64,000 bases of DNA, from NCBI RefSeq assembly GCF_001908095.1, contig NZ_MKGR01000009.1, positions 1 to 64,000 on the forward strand, read 5' to 3'. The notes beneath the pieces are model-generated. The model saw only the letters and a program-made list of their open reading frames with translations, was not told the origin of the DNA and made no database searches. Shown one piece after another: positions 28,096 to 38,847 of this stretch (its first letter is position 1; each line of letters opens with the position of its first letter). The translations under genes were made by a program, and so were the position numbers. The DNA comes from Xenorhabdus thuongxuanensis. GTDB taxonomy: Bacteria > Pseudomonadota > Gammaproteobacteria > Enterobacterales > Enterobacteriaceae.

Positions 28096-28332
28096 ATGAT
28101 TGACAATAAAGCAAAAAAACAAAATATAATCCCCCCTTATTTATTGGAGTATATTGCAAAAACCTGTGATACTAATGACAAAAAGTATGTTTTGAAAACA
28201 TTAGATCATGTTAATAAACTCATGAAGCAATCAACCAAAGAAGATACCTTAAACTCTGAGGATGATCCTTTATTGTATGAAAACATAAAAAATCCTGAAC
28301 CAGAAGATAGTTATTTATTTCCAGGAAAGTAG
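28096..28332 (+). CDS. stand-alone propeptide of a protealysin-like protease (third, truncated copy)
   Basis: This 78-residue frame matches only the N-terminal propeptide of the two preceding proteases: NIIPPYLLEYIAKTCD near residues 10-25 and KYVLKTLDHVNKLMKQS near 33-49. It ends just after a PG pair that aligns with the DFPG/QYPG site near the start of the mature enzyme. No protease-domain sequence follows. The start context GGGCATTATCATG is kept. It is either decay of a third tandem copy or a retained propeptide that could bind the proteases, since protealysin propeptides inhibit their own enzymes. The function is not proven. Confidence 0.65.
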   Translation: MIDNKAKKQNIIPPYLLEYIAKTCDTNDKKYVLKTLDHVNKLMKQSTKEDTLNSEDDPLLYENIKNPEPEDSYLFPGK

Positions 28333-28514
28333 TGTTACTCTCTGATTTGCATACTTTTTAATATAAAAAAATAAATACCTAAATTAATAAAACTGAATAT
28401 ACAATAAATCCATTGATAATCTTGAAAGATTTTAAAGCTAATTAGATTAATTTTTAAAATTATTTCTATCTGCTCTGTTTTATGATGATTAAATTATTTT
28501 TTAGATATAGAAAT

Positions 28515-28541
28515 AATAAAGGGCTAAAAATAGCCCTTTAT
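28515..28541 (-). terminator. der: terminator downstream of der
   Basis: AAAGGGCTA and TAGCCCTTT pair around an A-rich loop, with T-rich flanks on both strands. It serves der and probably also stops transcripts from the protease cluster. Confidence 0.8.
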
Positions 28542-28563
28542 TTATATCAATATTTTTAAATAA

Positions 28564-30060
28564 TTACCGTTTTTTCAGATGTTCCATTAAACGCTTACGT
28601 TTACGGAGCTGAGTTGCTGTTAATGTATTTTTCTTATCCGCATAAGGATTAGCACCTTCTTTAAATTGGATGCGGATAGGTGTTCCCATCACCTTCAAAG
28701 AACGACGGAAATAATTCATCAAATAACGCTTATAGGAATCAGGTAAATCCGTTACTTGATTACCGTGGATAACCACAATAGGTGGGTTATATCCACCAGC
28801 ATGGGCATATTTCATTTTCACCCTACGACCACGGATCATTGGCGGCTGGTGATCATCTTCTGCCATGCGCATTATACGGGTCAATAAGGAAGTACTAACG
28901 CGGCGAGTTGCACTTTCATAAGCTTCCAGAATTGACTCAAATAGATTCCCAACACCACTACCATGTAGTGCAGAAATAAAGTGAATACGAGCAAAATCAA
29001 CAAAACCCAAACGTAGTTCAAGCATATCTTTGACGTGATCTTTATCTTCCTGGCTCATGCCATCCCATTTGTTGATGGCGATAACCAGGGAACGACCACT
29101 GTTAAGAATAAAACCAAGCAGAGAGAGATCTTGATCAGAAATGCCTTCACGAGCATCCACTACCAGCAACACAACATTGGCATCTTCAATCGCCTGAAGC
29201 GTTTTAATCACAGAAAATTTTTCAACCGTTTCAGTGACTTTTCCACGCTTACGAACCCCCGCCGTATCAATCAAAATATATTCACGGCCATCACGCTCCA
29301 TGGGAATATAAATGCTGTCACGGGTCGTACCAGGCATATCATAAACGACAACACGCTCTTCACCCAGAATACGGTTGGTTAATGTGGATTTACCCACATT
29401 AGGACGGCCAACAATTGCAAGTTTCAGAGGTAAAGTTGTAAGATCAAATGCCTCCTCCTCTTTTTCTTGTTCAGCAGAAGCATCCAATTCGGCTTGCTCC
29501 ATTTCTGCCCAATACGCTGCGTTAGCCTCTTCTTCCGTTAATTCAACTTCTTCTTCCGTTTCTTCTTTATTAGAAAACGGCAACAACACACGTTCAATCA
29601 ATTGTGTTACACCACGGCCGTGAGAAGCTGCGATAGAATAAACATCCCCTAAACCTAGGGAATAAAACTCAGCTATAGAAGTATCAATATCGATACCATC
29701 GGTTTTATTAGCCACCAAAAAAGTTGCTTTTTCACGGCTACGCAGATGCTTGGCAATCGAATGGTCAGCAGGCATCAATCCCGATCTGGCGTCAACCATA
29801 AATAGAACAATATCCGCCTCTTCTATGGCCATAAGAGATTGCGTAGCCATATGCGTTTCTACGCCTTCTTCCGTACCATCGATACCGCCCGTATCAATGA
29901 TGATGAATTCCTGCCCTTCAACCTCTGCCCGTCCATACTTACGATCACGGGTTAAGCCAGGGAAATCCGCTACCAGCGCATCTCTGGTTCGGGTTAATCG
30001 GTTAAATAAGGTGGATTTTCCAACATTGGGGCGCCCAACCAGCGCAACGACAGGTATCAT
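28564..30060 (-). CDS. der: ribosome assembly GTPase Der (EngA)
   Basis: This 498-residue protein has two GTPase domains in tandem, each with a [10 protein letters not shown]-loop (residues 8-16 and about 215-223). Other motifs are DTGG and DTAG, NKTD and NKWD. An acidic linker separates the domains. A KH-like C-terminal domain (about 380-498) ends [12 protein letters not shown]. It acts in 50S subunit maturation. The order der-bamB-yfgM-hisS-ispG is that of E. coli. Confidence 0.98.
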   Translation of the reverse strand: MIPVVALVGRPNVGKSTLFNRLTRTRDALVADFPGLTRDRKYGRAEVEGQEFIIIDTGGIDGTEEGVETHMATQSLMAIEEADIVLFMVDARSGLMPADHSIAKHLRSREKATFLVANKTDGIDIDTSIAEFYSLGLGDVYSIAASHGRGVTQLIERVLLPFSNKEETEEEVELTEEEANAAYWAEMEQAELDASAEQEKEEEAFDLTTLPLKLAIVGRPNVGKSTLTNRILGEERVVVYDMPGTTRDSIYIPMERDGREYILIDTAGVRKRGKVTETVEKFSVIKTLQAIEDANVVLLVVDAREGISDQDLSLLGFILNSGRSLVIAINKWDGMSQEDKDHVKDMLELRLGFVDFARIHFISALHGSGVGNLFESILEAYESATRRVSTSLLTRIMRMAEDDHQPPMIRGRRVKMKYAHAGGYNPPIVVIHGNQVTDLPDSYKRYLMNYFRRSLKVMGTPIRIQFKEGANPYADKKNTLTATQLRKRKRLMEHLKKR

Positions 30061-30159
30061 TTTCTTGATGCCTCATGACTAGATTTAAATCGATATCCTG
30101 CTGAAAGTGACGTCTTAATATTGTTCATCACAGCAAGATACAAAGATACTAAAAAGACG

Positions 30160-30194
30160 AAACGGCCCCTATTATGTCCAGGAGCCGTATAATT
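30160..30194 (-). terminator. bamB: bamB terminator
   Basis: ACGGCTCCT and AGGGGCCGT pair around the loop, followed on the minus strand by TTCGTCTTTTT. Confidence 0.75.
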
Positions 30195-30221
30195 TCGTGT
30201 TATTTAAAACACGCTCTGAAG

Positions 30222-31394
30222 TTAGCGGGTATACAGATAAACTGTACCGTCCTTCGCTTGCAGCATCAGTTTATCGCTGGCAACAACCGGACGACTCAAC
30301 AGGCCGGAACCATCAACCTTGTTCTGCGCCACAAATTTGCCATCAGCCATATTCAACCAATGCAAGTAACCTTCAGCATCACCAACAACCAGATAGCCAT
30401 TGTACATTTCCGGTGCTGTCAGGTTACGGTGCAAGAGATCATTTTGCGACCATAATGTCACACCATCACTCTTGCGCAGGGACAAAATACGATCATCTTG
30501 ATCAACAATGAAAATGTTGTTGTCAGTGACCACCATATCATGCACCGATCCCAGATCACGTTTCCAGATGATCTGGCCTGAACGCATATCCATTGCCACC
30601 AAATTGCCGTTATAAGCTATCGCGTAAATAGTATTGTCTGAAATGACCGGAGTCATATCAACATCATTCAGGCGATCTATTTCGGTAGAACCTGTTACCT
30701 GAGAAATACGCTGCTGCCAAATTAGTTGCCCCTCAGACAGCAGAACCGCACTAATACGACCATTATCACCACCTACAATAGCTGCACCATAAGCCACGGC
30801 AGGAGCGGATTCACCACGAACGGACAACGAGGGTGTATCCATGTTAACTGACCAGGCAATACTACCATCAGTTTCGTTTAATGCCTGCAACATACCATTA
30901 CCGGTATGAATCAAGACAAAACCATCACTCACTACAGGACGGGACAACGCTTCTCCGGCAACCGTTGACTCCCATTCAACCTTACCGTCCGTTACATCCA
31001 GTGCGATGATTTTCGCCTTTTCTGTGCCGACATACAGGCGATCACCGGACACAGTCAAACCACCAGAAAGCATCGCTGGCAAACGGGATGACAATAGACC
31101 TGTTTTTTCCGACAGATCCGTTGCCCATATCTCTTTTCCGCTGTCTATATCAAATGCTTTGACAACACCATGACGGTCAGCAACATAAGCTGTTGAACCC
31201 TGCCAAGTCGGTGATAAGTGAGAATAATACTCCCCCGTACCACTCCCAACGGACTTATCCCAAACGATACGAGGTTTGAATTGATTTTCAACCTTCGGTA
31301 ACGGTGACATTGTTACCGTATCCTGTTCACTTGAACAACCTGCCAGCAGAACAGAAGCAACCAGCCCAACCAAGAGTGTTTTTCGCAGCTGCAT
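30222..31394 (-). CDS. bamB: outer membrane assembly lipoprotein BamB
   Basis: This 390-residue lipoprotein subunit of the BAM complex folds as an eight-bladed propeller in the periplasm. The signal peptide ends in LLAGCSS (lipid Cys 20). Repeated PQQ-like blade motifs (for example GKIIALDVTDGKVEW, GNLVAMDMRSGQIIWKRDLG) run through the protein. Length matches E. coli BamB. It is downstream of yfgM, as in E. coli. Confidence 0.97.
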   Translation of the reverse strand: MQLRKTLLVGLVASVLLAGCSSEQDTVTMSPLPKVENQFKPRIVWDKSVGSGTGEYYSHLSPTWQGSTAYVADRHGVVKAFDIDSGKEIWATDLSEKTGLLSSRLPAMLSGGLTVSGDRLYVGTEKAKIIALDVTDGKVEWESTVAGEALSRPVVSDGFVLIHTGNGMLQALNETDGSIAWSVNMDTPSLSVRGESAPAVAYGAAIVGGDNGRISAVLLSEGQLIWQQRISQVTGSTEIDRLNDVDMTPVISDNTIYAIAYNGNLVAMDMRSGQIIWKRDLGSVHDMVVTDNNIFIVDQDDRILSLRKSDGVTLWSQNDLLHRNLTAPEMYNGYLVVGDAEGYLHWLNMADGKFVAQNKVDGSGLLSRPVVASDKLMLQAKDGTVYLYTR

Positions 31395-31410
31395 TATGAA
31401 GTTGGCTCCC

Positions 31411-32031
31411 TTAGTTGGATAAATTATTAAGTTTGATTTTCATAAAATCCTTAATTACCTGCGGGCCATCAAGTCCAAGCCCTGTGGAATAGGCTGCACG
31501 TGCGCCAGCAATATCCCCTTTTTTAGCCAGAATATCCCCACGAATATCCTCAACCATAACCTGCCAGCCTTTGCCTTTGACCAGATCCAACGTTTTCAAT
31601 GCAACATCTGTTTTATCTTCCGCCAATTGAACCCGAGCCAGACGAAGGTTAGACAATGCTTGCATGTCCCCATCTTTAGCTTTACCGGATGCCGCTAACA
31701 AATTTTTCTCTGCCTTAGCTAAATCATTCTGAGCAACAGCCTGTTTTGCCAGTTCCAGATCAGCCATAACACCGTAAACATTGTTCGTCTCATTAGCGAA
31801 CTTTTCTACGACGGCAACATTTTCTTTCGACCCTGACGCCAGTGATTTGTTCAATTCTTCAAATACTGCCGCCGTATTATGCAATTGGTTAGTTTGGTGA
31901 CTCTGCCAGTAACGCCAACCCAACAAAGCGCCAATGCCTAGCACTAGGCCAACAGCAAGGTATTTACCGTTGGTAGATAAAAAACGCTTTATCGCGTCAA
32001 CTTGTTCAGTTTCTGTGGTATAGACTTGCAC
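31411..32031 (-). CDS. yfgM: SecYEG-associated chaperone partner YfgM
   Basis: This 206-residue inner-membrane protein has one N-terminal helix (GKYLAVGLVLGIGALLGWRYW, about 23-43) and a periplasmic TPR-like region. In E. coli it joins PpiD at the Sec translocon and affects the Rcs response. It uses a GTG start at 32031, as no ATG fits better. It lies between hisS and bamB with gaps of about 15 bases on each side, so the genes are probably one transcript. Confidence 0.95.
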   Translation of the reverse strand: MQVYTTETEQVDAIKRFLSTNGKYLAVGLVLGIGALLGWRYWQSHQTNQLHNTAAVFEELNKSLASGSKENVAVVEKFANETNNVYGVMADLELAKQAVAQNDLAKAEKNLLAASGKAKDGDMQALSNLRLARVQLAEDKTDVALKTLDLVKGKGWQVMVEDIRGDILAKKGDIAGARAAYSTGLGLDGPQVIKDFMKIKLNNLSN

Positions 32032-32045
32032 TAGAGTCTTTCTCC

Positions 32046-33323
32046 TTAGCCTAACAGTTCGCTCAAACGCGCTGCGACCGCTTGTTGTGACAACGTTTCT
32101 TGTTCACCATTGCGTAAATCTTTCACTGTAATATTGCCTACCTGAATTTCATCTTCTCCCAGAATCAAGGCAACTTTGGCACCGTGTTTACTCGCACGTG
32201 TCAACTGTTTCTTAAAGTTACCACCGCCATGGTTGGTCATCAGACGCAATTCTGGCAGTTGATCACGGATTTTTTCGGCCAATATCAATGCCGCTTGCTG
32301 GCTACCTTCACCAAAGGAAGAGAAATAAACATCGGCAACAGTCAGATCAGCAACAAAATCAGGATTGACCTCCTGCACCAACAGAACCATACGTTCCATG
32401 CCCATGGCAAAACCAACTGCTGGTGTTGCCTTACCGCCCAATTGTTCAACCAAGCCATCGTAACGACCACCGGCACAGACGGTTCCCTGCGCACCCAACG
32501 CTGATGTCACCCATTCAAAAACAGTACGGTTGTAATAATCAAGGCCGCGAACCAGACGCTGGTTGATGCGGTATTTGATCCCTGCGCTATCAAGTATCTG
32601 ACACAATCCATCAAAGTGCTCTTTTGACTCAGCATCAAGATAAGCAAACAACTCTGGTGCATCATTCAAAAGTTGCTGAATTTCAGGGTTTTTAGAGTCC
32701 AATACACGCAGTGGATTGGTATACATGCGGCGTTGACAATCTTCGTCCAATTTCTCTTTGTGTTGTTCAAAGAATGCCACCAGTGCCTCACGATAATTTG
32801 CACGGGCTTCTAATGAACCAATTGAGTTCAATTCAAGTGTGACGTGATCAGCAATGCCGAGCTCGCGCCACCAACGTGCTGTCATTAAAATAAGTTCAGC
32901 ATCAATATCTGGCCCTTGTAAGCCAAACACTTCAGCTCCTAACTGATGGAATTGACGGTAACGGCCTTTTTGGGGACGCTCATAACGAAACATAGGCCCG
33001 ATATACCATAAGCGCTGTTCCTGATTGTACAGCAGACCATGCTGAATACCGGCACGGACACATCCTGCGGTATTTTCTGGGCGCAGGGTTAAGCTTTCAC
33101 CATTGCGATCGTCAAAGGTATACATCTCTTTTTCGACAACATCGGTTACTTCCCCAATTGCACGTTTGAATAACGGGGTCTGCTCTACAATCGGTGTCCG
33201 AATTTCGCTAAAACCATAACCTGACAGCACACGCTTCACCGTAGATTCAACTCGTTGCCAAATTGCCGTTTCAGCAGGAAGGCAGTCGTTCATGCCACGA
33301 ATAGCTGGGATATTTTTTGCCAC
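32046..33323 (-). CDS. hisS: histidyl-tRNA synthetase
   Basis: This 425-residue class II synthetase charges tRNA-His. Motif 2 is in [23 protein letters not shown], the histidine-A motifs are [15 protein letters not shown] and [14 protein letters not shown], and motif 3 is [15 protein letters not shown]. The C-terminal anticodon-binding domain starts near residue 330. The GTG start at 33323 gives [13 protein letters not shown], and E. coli hisS also uses GTG. Length is normal. Confidence 0.97.
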   Translation of the reverse strand: MAKNIPAIRGMNDCLPAETAIWQRVESTVKRVLSGYGFSEIRTPIVEQTPLFKRAIGEVTDVVEKEMYTFDDRNGESLTLRPENTAGCVRAGIQHGLLYNQEQRLWYIGPMFRYERPQKGRYRQFHQLGAEVFGLQGPDIDAELILMTARWWRELGIADHVTLELNSIGSLEARANYREALVAFFEQHKEKLDEDCQRRMYTNPLRVLDSKNPEIQQLLNDAPELFAYLDAESKEHFDGLCQILDSAGIKYRINQRLVRGLDYYNRTVFEWVTSALGAQGTVCAGGRYDGLVEQLGGKATPAVGFAMGMERMVLLVQEVNPDFVADLTVADVYFSSFGEGSQQAALILAEKIRDQLPELRLMTNHGGGNFKKQLTRASKHGAKVALILGEDEIQVGNITVKDLRNGEQETLSQQAVAARLSELLG

Positions 33324-33426
33324 GTTTTATCTCTTATTAATATTTATACAATGCCATCGATTATAAAAGCGAATACTTGCAAGGTTCAATCTGCAAGCAA
33401 ATCTATATGCTTATATCCCCAATAAA

Positions 33427-34548
33427 TTACTCATCAAGCTGATTGATGCTGATTCGGTTCTTAGCATCAAGGATAGCTGCCTTCGCCCTAATTTTTGCTT
33501 CAAGTTGATCAATCAAGTTATTATTGTCAAAACGCTCTTTTTGACGAATGCCATCTTCATAAAAGCCGCTTTTGGTTTTCGCCCCCGTTACGCCAAGCGT
33601 TGAAACTTCTGCTTCGCCAGGACCATTCACAACACAACCAATGATAGAAACATCCATTGGAGTAATTAAGTCTTCAAGACGTTGCTCAAGCGCATTAACC
33701 GTACCGATAACATCAAATTCTTGACGCGAACACGTTGGACAGGCAATGAAATTAATACCCCGTGAACGAATACGCAATGCTTTCAGAATATCAAAACCGA
33801 CTTTGACTTCTTCCACTGGATCTGCGGCCAACGAGATACGCAGCGTATCGCCAATTCCTTCTGACAACAAAATGCCAAGGCCAATTGAAGATTTCACCGC
33901 ACCAGCACGGGCTCCGCCTGCTTCCGTAATCCCCAAATGCAGCGGTTGATCAATTTTTTGCGCCAGTAAACGGTATGCCCCAACCGCCAGAAAAACGTCC
34001 GAGGCCTTGACGCTGACCTTAAATTGATCGAAGTTCAGGCGATCAAGAATATCCACATGACGCATTGCTGATTCAACCAACGCTTCTGGTGTGGGTTCAC
34101 CATATTTTTCTTGTAGATCTTTTTCCAACGATCCACCATTAACCCCAATGCGAATCGGAATGTTATTGTGGCGGGCACAATCCACAACCTGACGAATACG
34201 TTCTTCGTTACCGATATTGCCAGGATTGATACGCAGACAGTCAACACCATATTCTGCTACTTTCAATGCAATGCGGTAATCGAAATGAATATCGGCAACA
34301 AGAGGGACATTGACTTGCTGTTTGATGGACTTGAACGCTTCGGCTGCATCCATTGTTGGAACAGACACTCGAACAATATCAACACCTACACGCTCTAACG
34401 CCTTAATTTGATTGACTGTCGCTTCAACATCAGTTGTTCGTGTGTTAGTCATTGATTGCACTGCAATCGGTGCGCCATCCCCGATAGGCACATTACCGAC
34501 ATAAATACGTGTAGATTTACGTCTTTTTATCGGTGATTCATTATGCAT
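33427..34548 (-). CDS. ispG: 4-hydroxy-3-methylbut-2-enyl diphosphate synthase (IspG/GcpE)
   Basis: This 373-residue iron-sulfur enzyme performs the penultimate step of the MEP isoprenoid pathway. The TIM-barrel substrate domain fills about 1-260. The [4Fe-4S] ligands are in [10 protein letters not shown] (about 269-275) and [12 protein letters not shown] (about 304-308). It follows rodZ and precedes hisS, the enteric order. No anomaly is seen. It depends on the Isc system encoded further right in this window. Confidence 0.97.
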   Translation of the reverse strand: MHNESPIKRRKSTRIYVGNVPIGDGAPIAVQSMTNTRTTDVEATVNQIKALERVGVDIVRVSVPTMDAAEAFKSIKQQVNVPLVADIHFDYRIALKVAEYGVDCLRINPGNIGNEERIRQVVDCARHNNIPIRIGVNGGSLEKDLQEKYGEPTPEALVESAMRHVDILDRLNFDQFKVSVKASDVFLAVGAYRLLAQKIDQPLHLGITEAGGARAGAVKSSIGLGILLSEGIGDTLRISLAADPVEEVKVGFDILKALRIRSRGINFIACPTCSRQEFDVIGTVNALEQRLEDLITPMDVSIIGCVVNGPGEAEVSTLGVTGAKTKSGFYEDGIRQKERFDNNNLIDQLEAKIRAKAAILDAKNRISINQLDE

Positions 34549-34639
34549 TTTTACATTACTCCCCTACATCCCTGTATTTTTGTTTATAAGAATTACAACT
34601 ATGCTGTGGTGAATAATTTTGCCAAAACAGTTAAGGCAT

Positions 34640-35653
34640 TTATTTCAATGTCAGTTTAGCCGTGATGCCCTTCTTCACGAAGGAACTCAGATCTACTGGT
34701 TTTCCTCGGAACTGAACCTTAACCTTGGCAGGGGCGCCAATATTCACTGAGTAAGGTAAATTACCGGAAAGTTTTAGGCTATCCCCTTTCTTTTTGATAC
34801 CACTAAACAACACCTTACCTTTAGCATCTTTGACTGCCAGCCAACATTCATCGCTGAAATCTATCACTAACTCATCGTTGCTCGCCGTAGTGATACTATT
34901 TACATCAGTCGATGATGGACTCACAACAGCATTATTCACCTCTGCATTGGCAGCAGCAGTTGTATTTTCTGGCGTTGCATTGGTTGCAGACTGATTTGTT
35001 GCTGTGGATACAGAACTGGAAGATACTGGAGCATTGCTATTTACTTCAGTGCTATTTGCCTCTGCCGACAATGTTTTTTCTTGGGAAACACCATCTTGAG
35101 CAGCCGTTACGGATTGATTTTCTTTAAGAGGCGCTACATTATTTTCTCTAGCAGTTGAAGCCACTAGGTTATTTTCAGAACCTGTTAACTGAGTATTCTG
35201 AGCAGTTGATTCTGTGGCCATTGAAGACAGTTCTGTTTGTTGTACTTTATAGTTCTGCCACCACCACAGGAATGTCATTCCCAACAACACAATAATAACA
35301 ACCCATGTTATCTTCATTAACCAACCGTCACGTTTCTTGCGTTTTTTTCCCGCTGAAAAACTTTGCATAGGAGCCGTTTTTATGGCTCTTGAGGGGATCT
35401 GTTTATCCAAGATACTCAAGATTTCAGATTCAGACACCTGAACCAATTTTGCATAAGCGCGAATATACCCACGAAGGAATGTCGGTGAAATATTTGACGT
35501 GATATTATCTTCTTCAATATCACGAACAGTGGACAGTTTAAGACACAAGCGATCTGCCACAGTTTGCTGAGAAAGCTCATGTTTTTCACGAGCCTGACGC
35601 AGAATCTGACCGGTTGTCAGATTGGCTTCTTCTGGATAAGTTTCAGTCTTCAT
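34640..35653 (-). CDS. rodZ: cytoskeleton protein RodZ
   Basis: This 337-residue morphogenesis protein links MreB to the elongation machinery. It has an N-terminal Xre-like helix-turn-helix (LSQQTVADRLCLKLSTVRDIEED), then a basic KKRKKRDGWLMKITWVVIIVLLGMTFLWWW segment holding the one membrane helix. A serine/threonine/asparagine-rich periplasmic linker and a C-terminal beta domain (DELVIDFSDECWLAVKDAKG) follow. The ATG at 35653 is preferred over a TTG at 35698, because it gives the length and start expected for enterics. It is upstream of ispG, as in E. coli. Confidence 0.94.
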   Translation of the reverse strand: MKTETYPEEANLTTGQILRQAREKHELSQQTVADRLCLKLSTVRDIEEDNITSNISPTFLRGYIRAYAKLVQVSESEILSILDKQIPSRAIKTAPMQSFSAGKKRKKRDGWLMKITWVVIIVLLGMTFLWWWQNYKVQQTELSSMATESTAQNTQLTGSENNLVASTARENNVAPLKENQSVTAAQDGVSQEKTLSAEANSTEVNSNAPVSSSSVSTATNQSATNATPENTTAAANAEVNNAVVSPSSTDVNSITTASNDELVIDFSDECWLAVKDAKGKVLFSGIKKKGDSLKLSGNLPYSVNIGAPAKVKVQFRGKPVDLSSFVKKGITAKLTLK

Positions 35654-35769
35654 TAGCAAGGGATACTGGTACTGTTCTGGGTTAAAGAATTTACGCAAAT
35701 TAAGTTAATAGAACGTATCACTTAATTTGTGTAGCGAAATCATCTAAATACTGCGTTGAACACAGAAAA

Positions 35770-36189
35770 TCATTTATCACAGCTATAATAGCCTGTATTG
35801 CTTTTCATACTTTTCATGACCAATTGCTCAGCTTTTTCATACTGCTTTTGTTCACAAAGAAAAATATGATAATGACGTACTACGGTATCACTTTCAGCCG
35901 CATACTGCATCGCCATTCTGTAATGCTGACTGGCGGTTTTCGGGCGGCCTGCATATTGTTCATGCAGTGCCATGCCCAGATGTGCCTCTGGATGATGAGG
36001 TTCCGCCAGCAAGACTTTTTGAAAATGATATTTAGCGGCTGGTAAATTTCGTTCCGCCAAATAAGCCTTCCCTAGCTGCAATCGTGTATCTATGGCAACA
36101 ACCTGATGAGCGCGATGCGTTGATCGTTCCACACACCCCGTTAACAGGACAAAACAAACTATAGACCAAATTATTGATTTCCGTATCAT
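35770..36189 (-). CDS. short PilW/PilF-like TPR lipoprotein
   Basis: This 139-residue lipoprotein has a signal peptide ending in VLLTGCVERS and about two to three TPR-like helices (RLQLGKAYLAERNLPAAKYHFQKVL, PEAHLGMALHEQYAGRPKTASQHYRMAM). Gene order rlmN-pilW-rodZ is conserved in enterics, but PilW is normally about 250 residues. Here the protein stops soon after HIFLCEQKQYEKAEQL, where more repeats would continue. In pilus-bearing bacteria it supports PilQ secretin assembly. No other type IV pilus gene is in the window. A shortened derived form or a decaying gene are both possible. Confidence 0.75.
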   Translation of the reverse strand: MIRKSIIWSIVCFVLLTGCVERSTHRAHQVVAIDTRLQLGKAYLAERNLPAAKYHFQKVLLAEPHHPEAHLGMALHEQYAGRPKTASQHYRMAMQYAAESDTVVRHYHIFLCEQKQYEKAEQLVMKSMKSNTGYYSCDK

Positions 36190-36260
36190 ACCATCTTCAT
36201 TTATAAGGATATGTTAAACTTTGCCAGATTTTTAGCCATTAATCGATATTAAACGAAAAA

Positions 36261-37439
36261 TTAGACTGTTTTTACCTGAATAGGTTCACCTGCCTGGCGT
36301 TTTTTCATTGTTCGCTTGGTTCTGTCAATGACATCACCAGCAAGCTGCCCACATGCTGCATCAATATCATCTCCCCTCGTTTTACGCACGATGGTTGTAA
36401 AACCGTATCCCATCAGAACCTTGGCAAAACGATCGATGCGGCTGTTCGAACTACGCCCATAAGGTGCACCTGGGAACGGGTTCCACGGGATCAGGTTGAT
36501 CTTGCTGGGAGTATCTTTCAAGCATTCGGCCAATTGATGAGCCTGCTCAACACTATCATTGATATGATCAAGCATCACATACTCCACCGTAACACGTCCC
36601 TGATTAGCATTGGATTTTGTCAGGTAACGACGTACTCCTGCCAGGAACTCTTCAATATTGTATTTGCGGTTAATTGGCACAATTTCATCACGAATATCGT
36701 CAGTAGGTGCATGTAAAGAAATTGCCAGTGCAACATCGATCATATCTCCCAATTTGTCCAGAGCAGGAACAACACCGGACGTTGACAATGTTACACGGCG
36801 TTTCGACAAACCAAAGCCGAAGTCATCCATCATGATTTCCATTGCGGGCACGACATTATTCAAATTGAGTAATGGTTCTCCCATTCCCATCATCACTACG
36901 TTGGTAATGGGACGACGACCACTGGATTTCAGTGATCCTATAATCTTAGCGGCGCGCCAAACCTGACCAATAATCTCAGAAACTCGCAGGTTACGGTTAA
37001 AGCCCTGCTGAGCCGTAGAACAAAATTTACACTCTAAAGCACATCCCACCTGAGATGAAACACACAGTGTCGCGCGATCATCTTCTGGGATATAAACCGT
37101 TTCAACCTGTTGACCACCTACAGTAATCGCCCATTTGATAGTGCCATCAGCAGAGCGTTGCTCTTCTGCAACTTCGGGTGCTCTGATTTCGGCAACTTGT
37201 TGCAATTTCGCCCTGAGCACTTTGTTGATATCGGTCATCTGCTCAAAATCGTCATAGCAGTAATGATAAATCCATTTCATGACCTGATCGGCACGAAAAG
37301 GTTTCTCTCCCATATCGATAAAGAATTGACGCATTTGTTTACGGTTAAGGTCGAGCAAATTGACTTTACCGTTTTTCTTTTCAGGCGTGACAGATACGGC
37401 GGAAGTTGCAGGTGGTACGGTTTCGTTAAGTTGGGACAT
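36261..37439 (-). CDS. rlmN: dual-specificity 23S rRNA / tRNA adenine-C2 methyltransferase RlmN
   Basis: This 392-residue radical-SAM enzyme methylates A2503 of 23S rRNA and A37 of some tRNAs. The cluster motif is [15 protein letters not shown] (CxxxCxxC), followed by [12 protein letters not shown]. The methyl-carrying cysteine is in [13 protein letters not shown] near the C-terminus, and the second conserved Cys is in [10 protein letters not shown]. It starts at the usual enteric position between ndk and pilW/rodZ. Length is as in E. coli plus a few residues. Confidence 0.97.
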   Translation of the reverse strand: MSQLNETVPPATSAVSVTPEKKNGKVNLLDLNRKQMRQFFIDMGEKPFRADQVMKWIYHYCYDDFEQMTDINKVLRAKLQQVAEIRAPEVAEEQRSADGTIKWAITVGGQQVETVYIPEDDRATLCVSSQVGCALECKFCSTAQQGFNRNLRVSEIIGQVWRAAKIIGSLKSSGRRPITNVVMMGMGEPLLNLNNVVPAMEIMMDDFGFGLSKRRVTLSTSGVVPALDKLGDMIDVALAISLHAPTDDIRDEIVPINRKYNIEEFLAGVRRYLTKSNANQGRVTVEYVMLDHINDSVEQAHQLAECLKDTPSKINLIPWNPFPGAPYGRSSNSRIDRFAKVLMGYGFTTIVRKTRGDDIDAACGQLAGDVIDRTKRTMKKRQAGEPIQVKTV

Positions 37440-37602
37440 TGTTACATCGCCTCGTTGTTACACTTTCGGCTCTATGCTGATCTGGTTTCAGCATTAAGTT
37501 TTCATGCGGTGACTGCCAATTCAATGATCATTCATTCTCTTTTAGCAAGATCGGATTAAAACCATCGAGCTATATTGAATGGACATTGAAATAAAATAAT
37601 AA

Positions 37603-37634
37603 ACGCCCCACTGATTTGATTCAGCGAGGCGCAT
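37603..37634 (-). terminator. ndk: ndk terminator
   Basis: GCGCCTCGCTGA and TCAGTGGGGCGT pair imperfectly on the minus strand, followed by TTATTATTTT. Confidence 0.7.
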
Positions 37635-37697
37635 CATTGTACAAACTTTACTGTTTATATGCTACTTAGAAGCTATTGCTACATACAACGAAAAGCT

Positions 37698-38126
37698 TTA
37701 GAAGCGAGGAAAGATTTCATCATCACTGAAAAAGTAAGCAATTTCGCGACTTGCAGATTCGGTAGAGTCTGAACCGTGAACCGCATTTTCAGTAAAGCTA
37801 TCTGCGTAATCTGCACGCAGAGTACCCGCTAATGCATTATCAGGATTAGTAGCACCCATTAGATCGCGGTGACGTTGAACGGCATTTTCACCTTCCAGAA
37901 CTTGTACCATAATTGGGCCAGAGGTCATAAACTCCACCAGACCATCAAAGAAAGGGCGGCCTTTATGTTCAGCATAAAAACCTTCCGCTTGTTCGCGCGT
38001 CAAATGCAACATTTTGGCCGCGATAATTTTAAACCCTGCACTTTCAAAGCGGGCATAAATAGAACCGATAACATCTTTCTTCACTGCATTGGGTTTAATA
38101 ATGGAAAAAGTACGTTCAATTGTCAT
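37698..38126 (-). CDS. ndk: nucleoside diphosphate kinase
   Basis: This 142-residue enzyme balances NTP pools by moving phosphate from ATP to NDPs. The active-site histidine is in [20 protein letters not shown] (about residue 117). The start [18 protein letters not shown] and the Kpn-loop region are typical. Length is as in E. coli (143). It has its own terminator. In E. coli pbpC, yfhM and sseA lie between ndk and sseB; here a small accessory patch does. Confidence 0.97.
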   Translation of the reverse strand: MTIERTFSIIKPNAVKKDVIGSIYARFESAGFKIIAAKMLHLTREQAEGFYAEHKGRPFFDGLVEFMTSGPIMVQVLEGENAVQRHRDLMGATNPDNALAGTLRADYADSFTENAVHGSDSTESASREIAYFFSDDEIFPRF

Positions 38127-38452
38127 TGCGTAACCTCTTTGGCACTTTCAGCGATGATTCATTTAAATTTTTACGCCCCAAACAAAACTGAAGGGCAACT
38201 CTACCCCATACCTGACAGGGATAAAAATAGGCGTTGATTATAGGAGGAGAGTTTCTGCTTGCCTACAGAAAACACAACATTTTATTAAAACTTTCTTAGC
38301 GAAAATATCATTTTTTAGCATAAATCACATTTTCGCTTTGTTATACACGATGAAAATAACCATTTTATAAAATAATGCCTATTCAGGCGATTAAATCCCA
38401 AACAGGCATACTGACCAAGATCATTGAATTCGTGCTTTTCACTCAATGTCAA
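38127..38452. other. gene-free stretch upstream of ndk
   Basis: These 326 bases hold the ndk promoter region and AT-rich sequence. No reading frame, RNA or convincing hairpin terminator was recognised. Confidence 0.5.
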
Positions 38453-38776
38453 TTATAAAACCTTCTCTGTTACACACTGAATAAAAGGATTAACTTCTTC
38501 AGCCCTTTTTTTGCTTATATCCTGTTTACTTTCATCAGAGACTATAAATTTCCCTGTGAACTTTTCTTTAGGATCTTGGGTGGTTTTATCTGACGTACCA
38601 ATAATACTGATAGTATATTTATGTCCCGTCGGCAGTAGGTCTGTACACTCTCTCAGCACTCCCTGACGGGAAGGTTCCTGATTTGTTATTTTCTGGTTAT
38701 CAGTTACTGATGTATCAGCAAACGAAGCAGGTATGTAAAATGCGCCCAGCAGCAAAACATATGAAAAAATTTTCAT
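38453..38776 (-). CDS. small secreted protein of unknown function
   Basis: This 107-residue protein has a clear signal peptide (MKIFSYVLLLGAFYIPASFA, cleavage near residue 20). The mature part of about 87 residues has just two cysteines (in RECTDLL and IQCVTEKV), suggesting one disulfide across the domain. No family is recognised. The centre (HKYTISIIGTSDK, then KFTGKFIVSDES) reads like beta strands. It lies in the accessory patch between ndk and the SseB-like gene. Confidence 0.6.
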   Translation of the reverse strand: MKIFSYVLLLGAFYIPASFADTSVTDNQKITNQEPSRQGVLRECTDLLPTGHKYTISIIGTSDKTTQDPKEKFTGKFIVSDESKQDISKKRAEEVNPFIQCVTEKVL

Positions 38777-38847
38777 CTTTTTTCCTCACTGTTTACGTTG
38801 AATTAATAATAACCACTATTGCTATTTATTTAATCTAATTACTTGCT

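Noticed and set aside
25514..28332. Protease inhibitor of the emfourin type in the protease cluster
   Set aside because: No frame of suitable length and content was found next to the proteases; only the propeptide-like gene is present.
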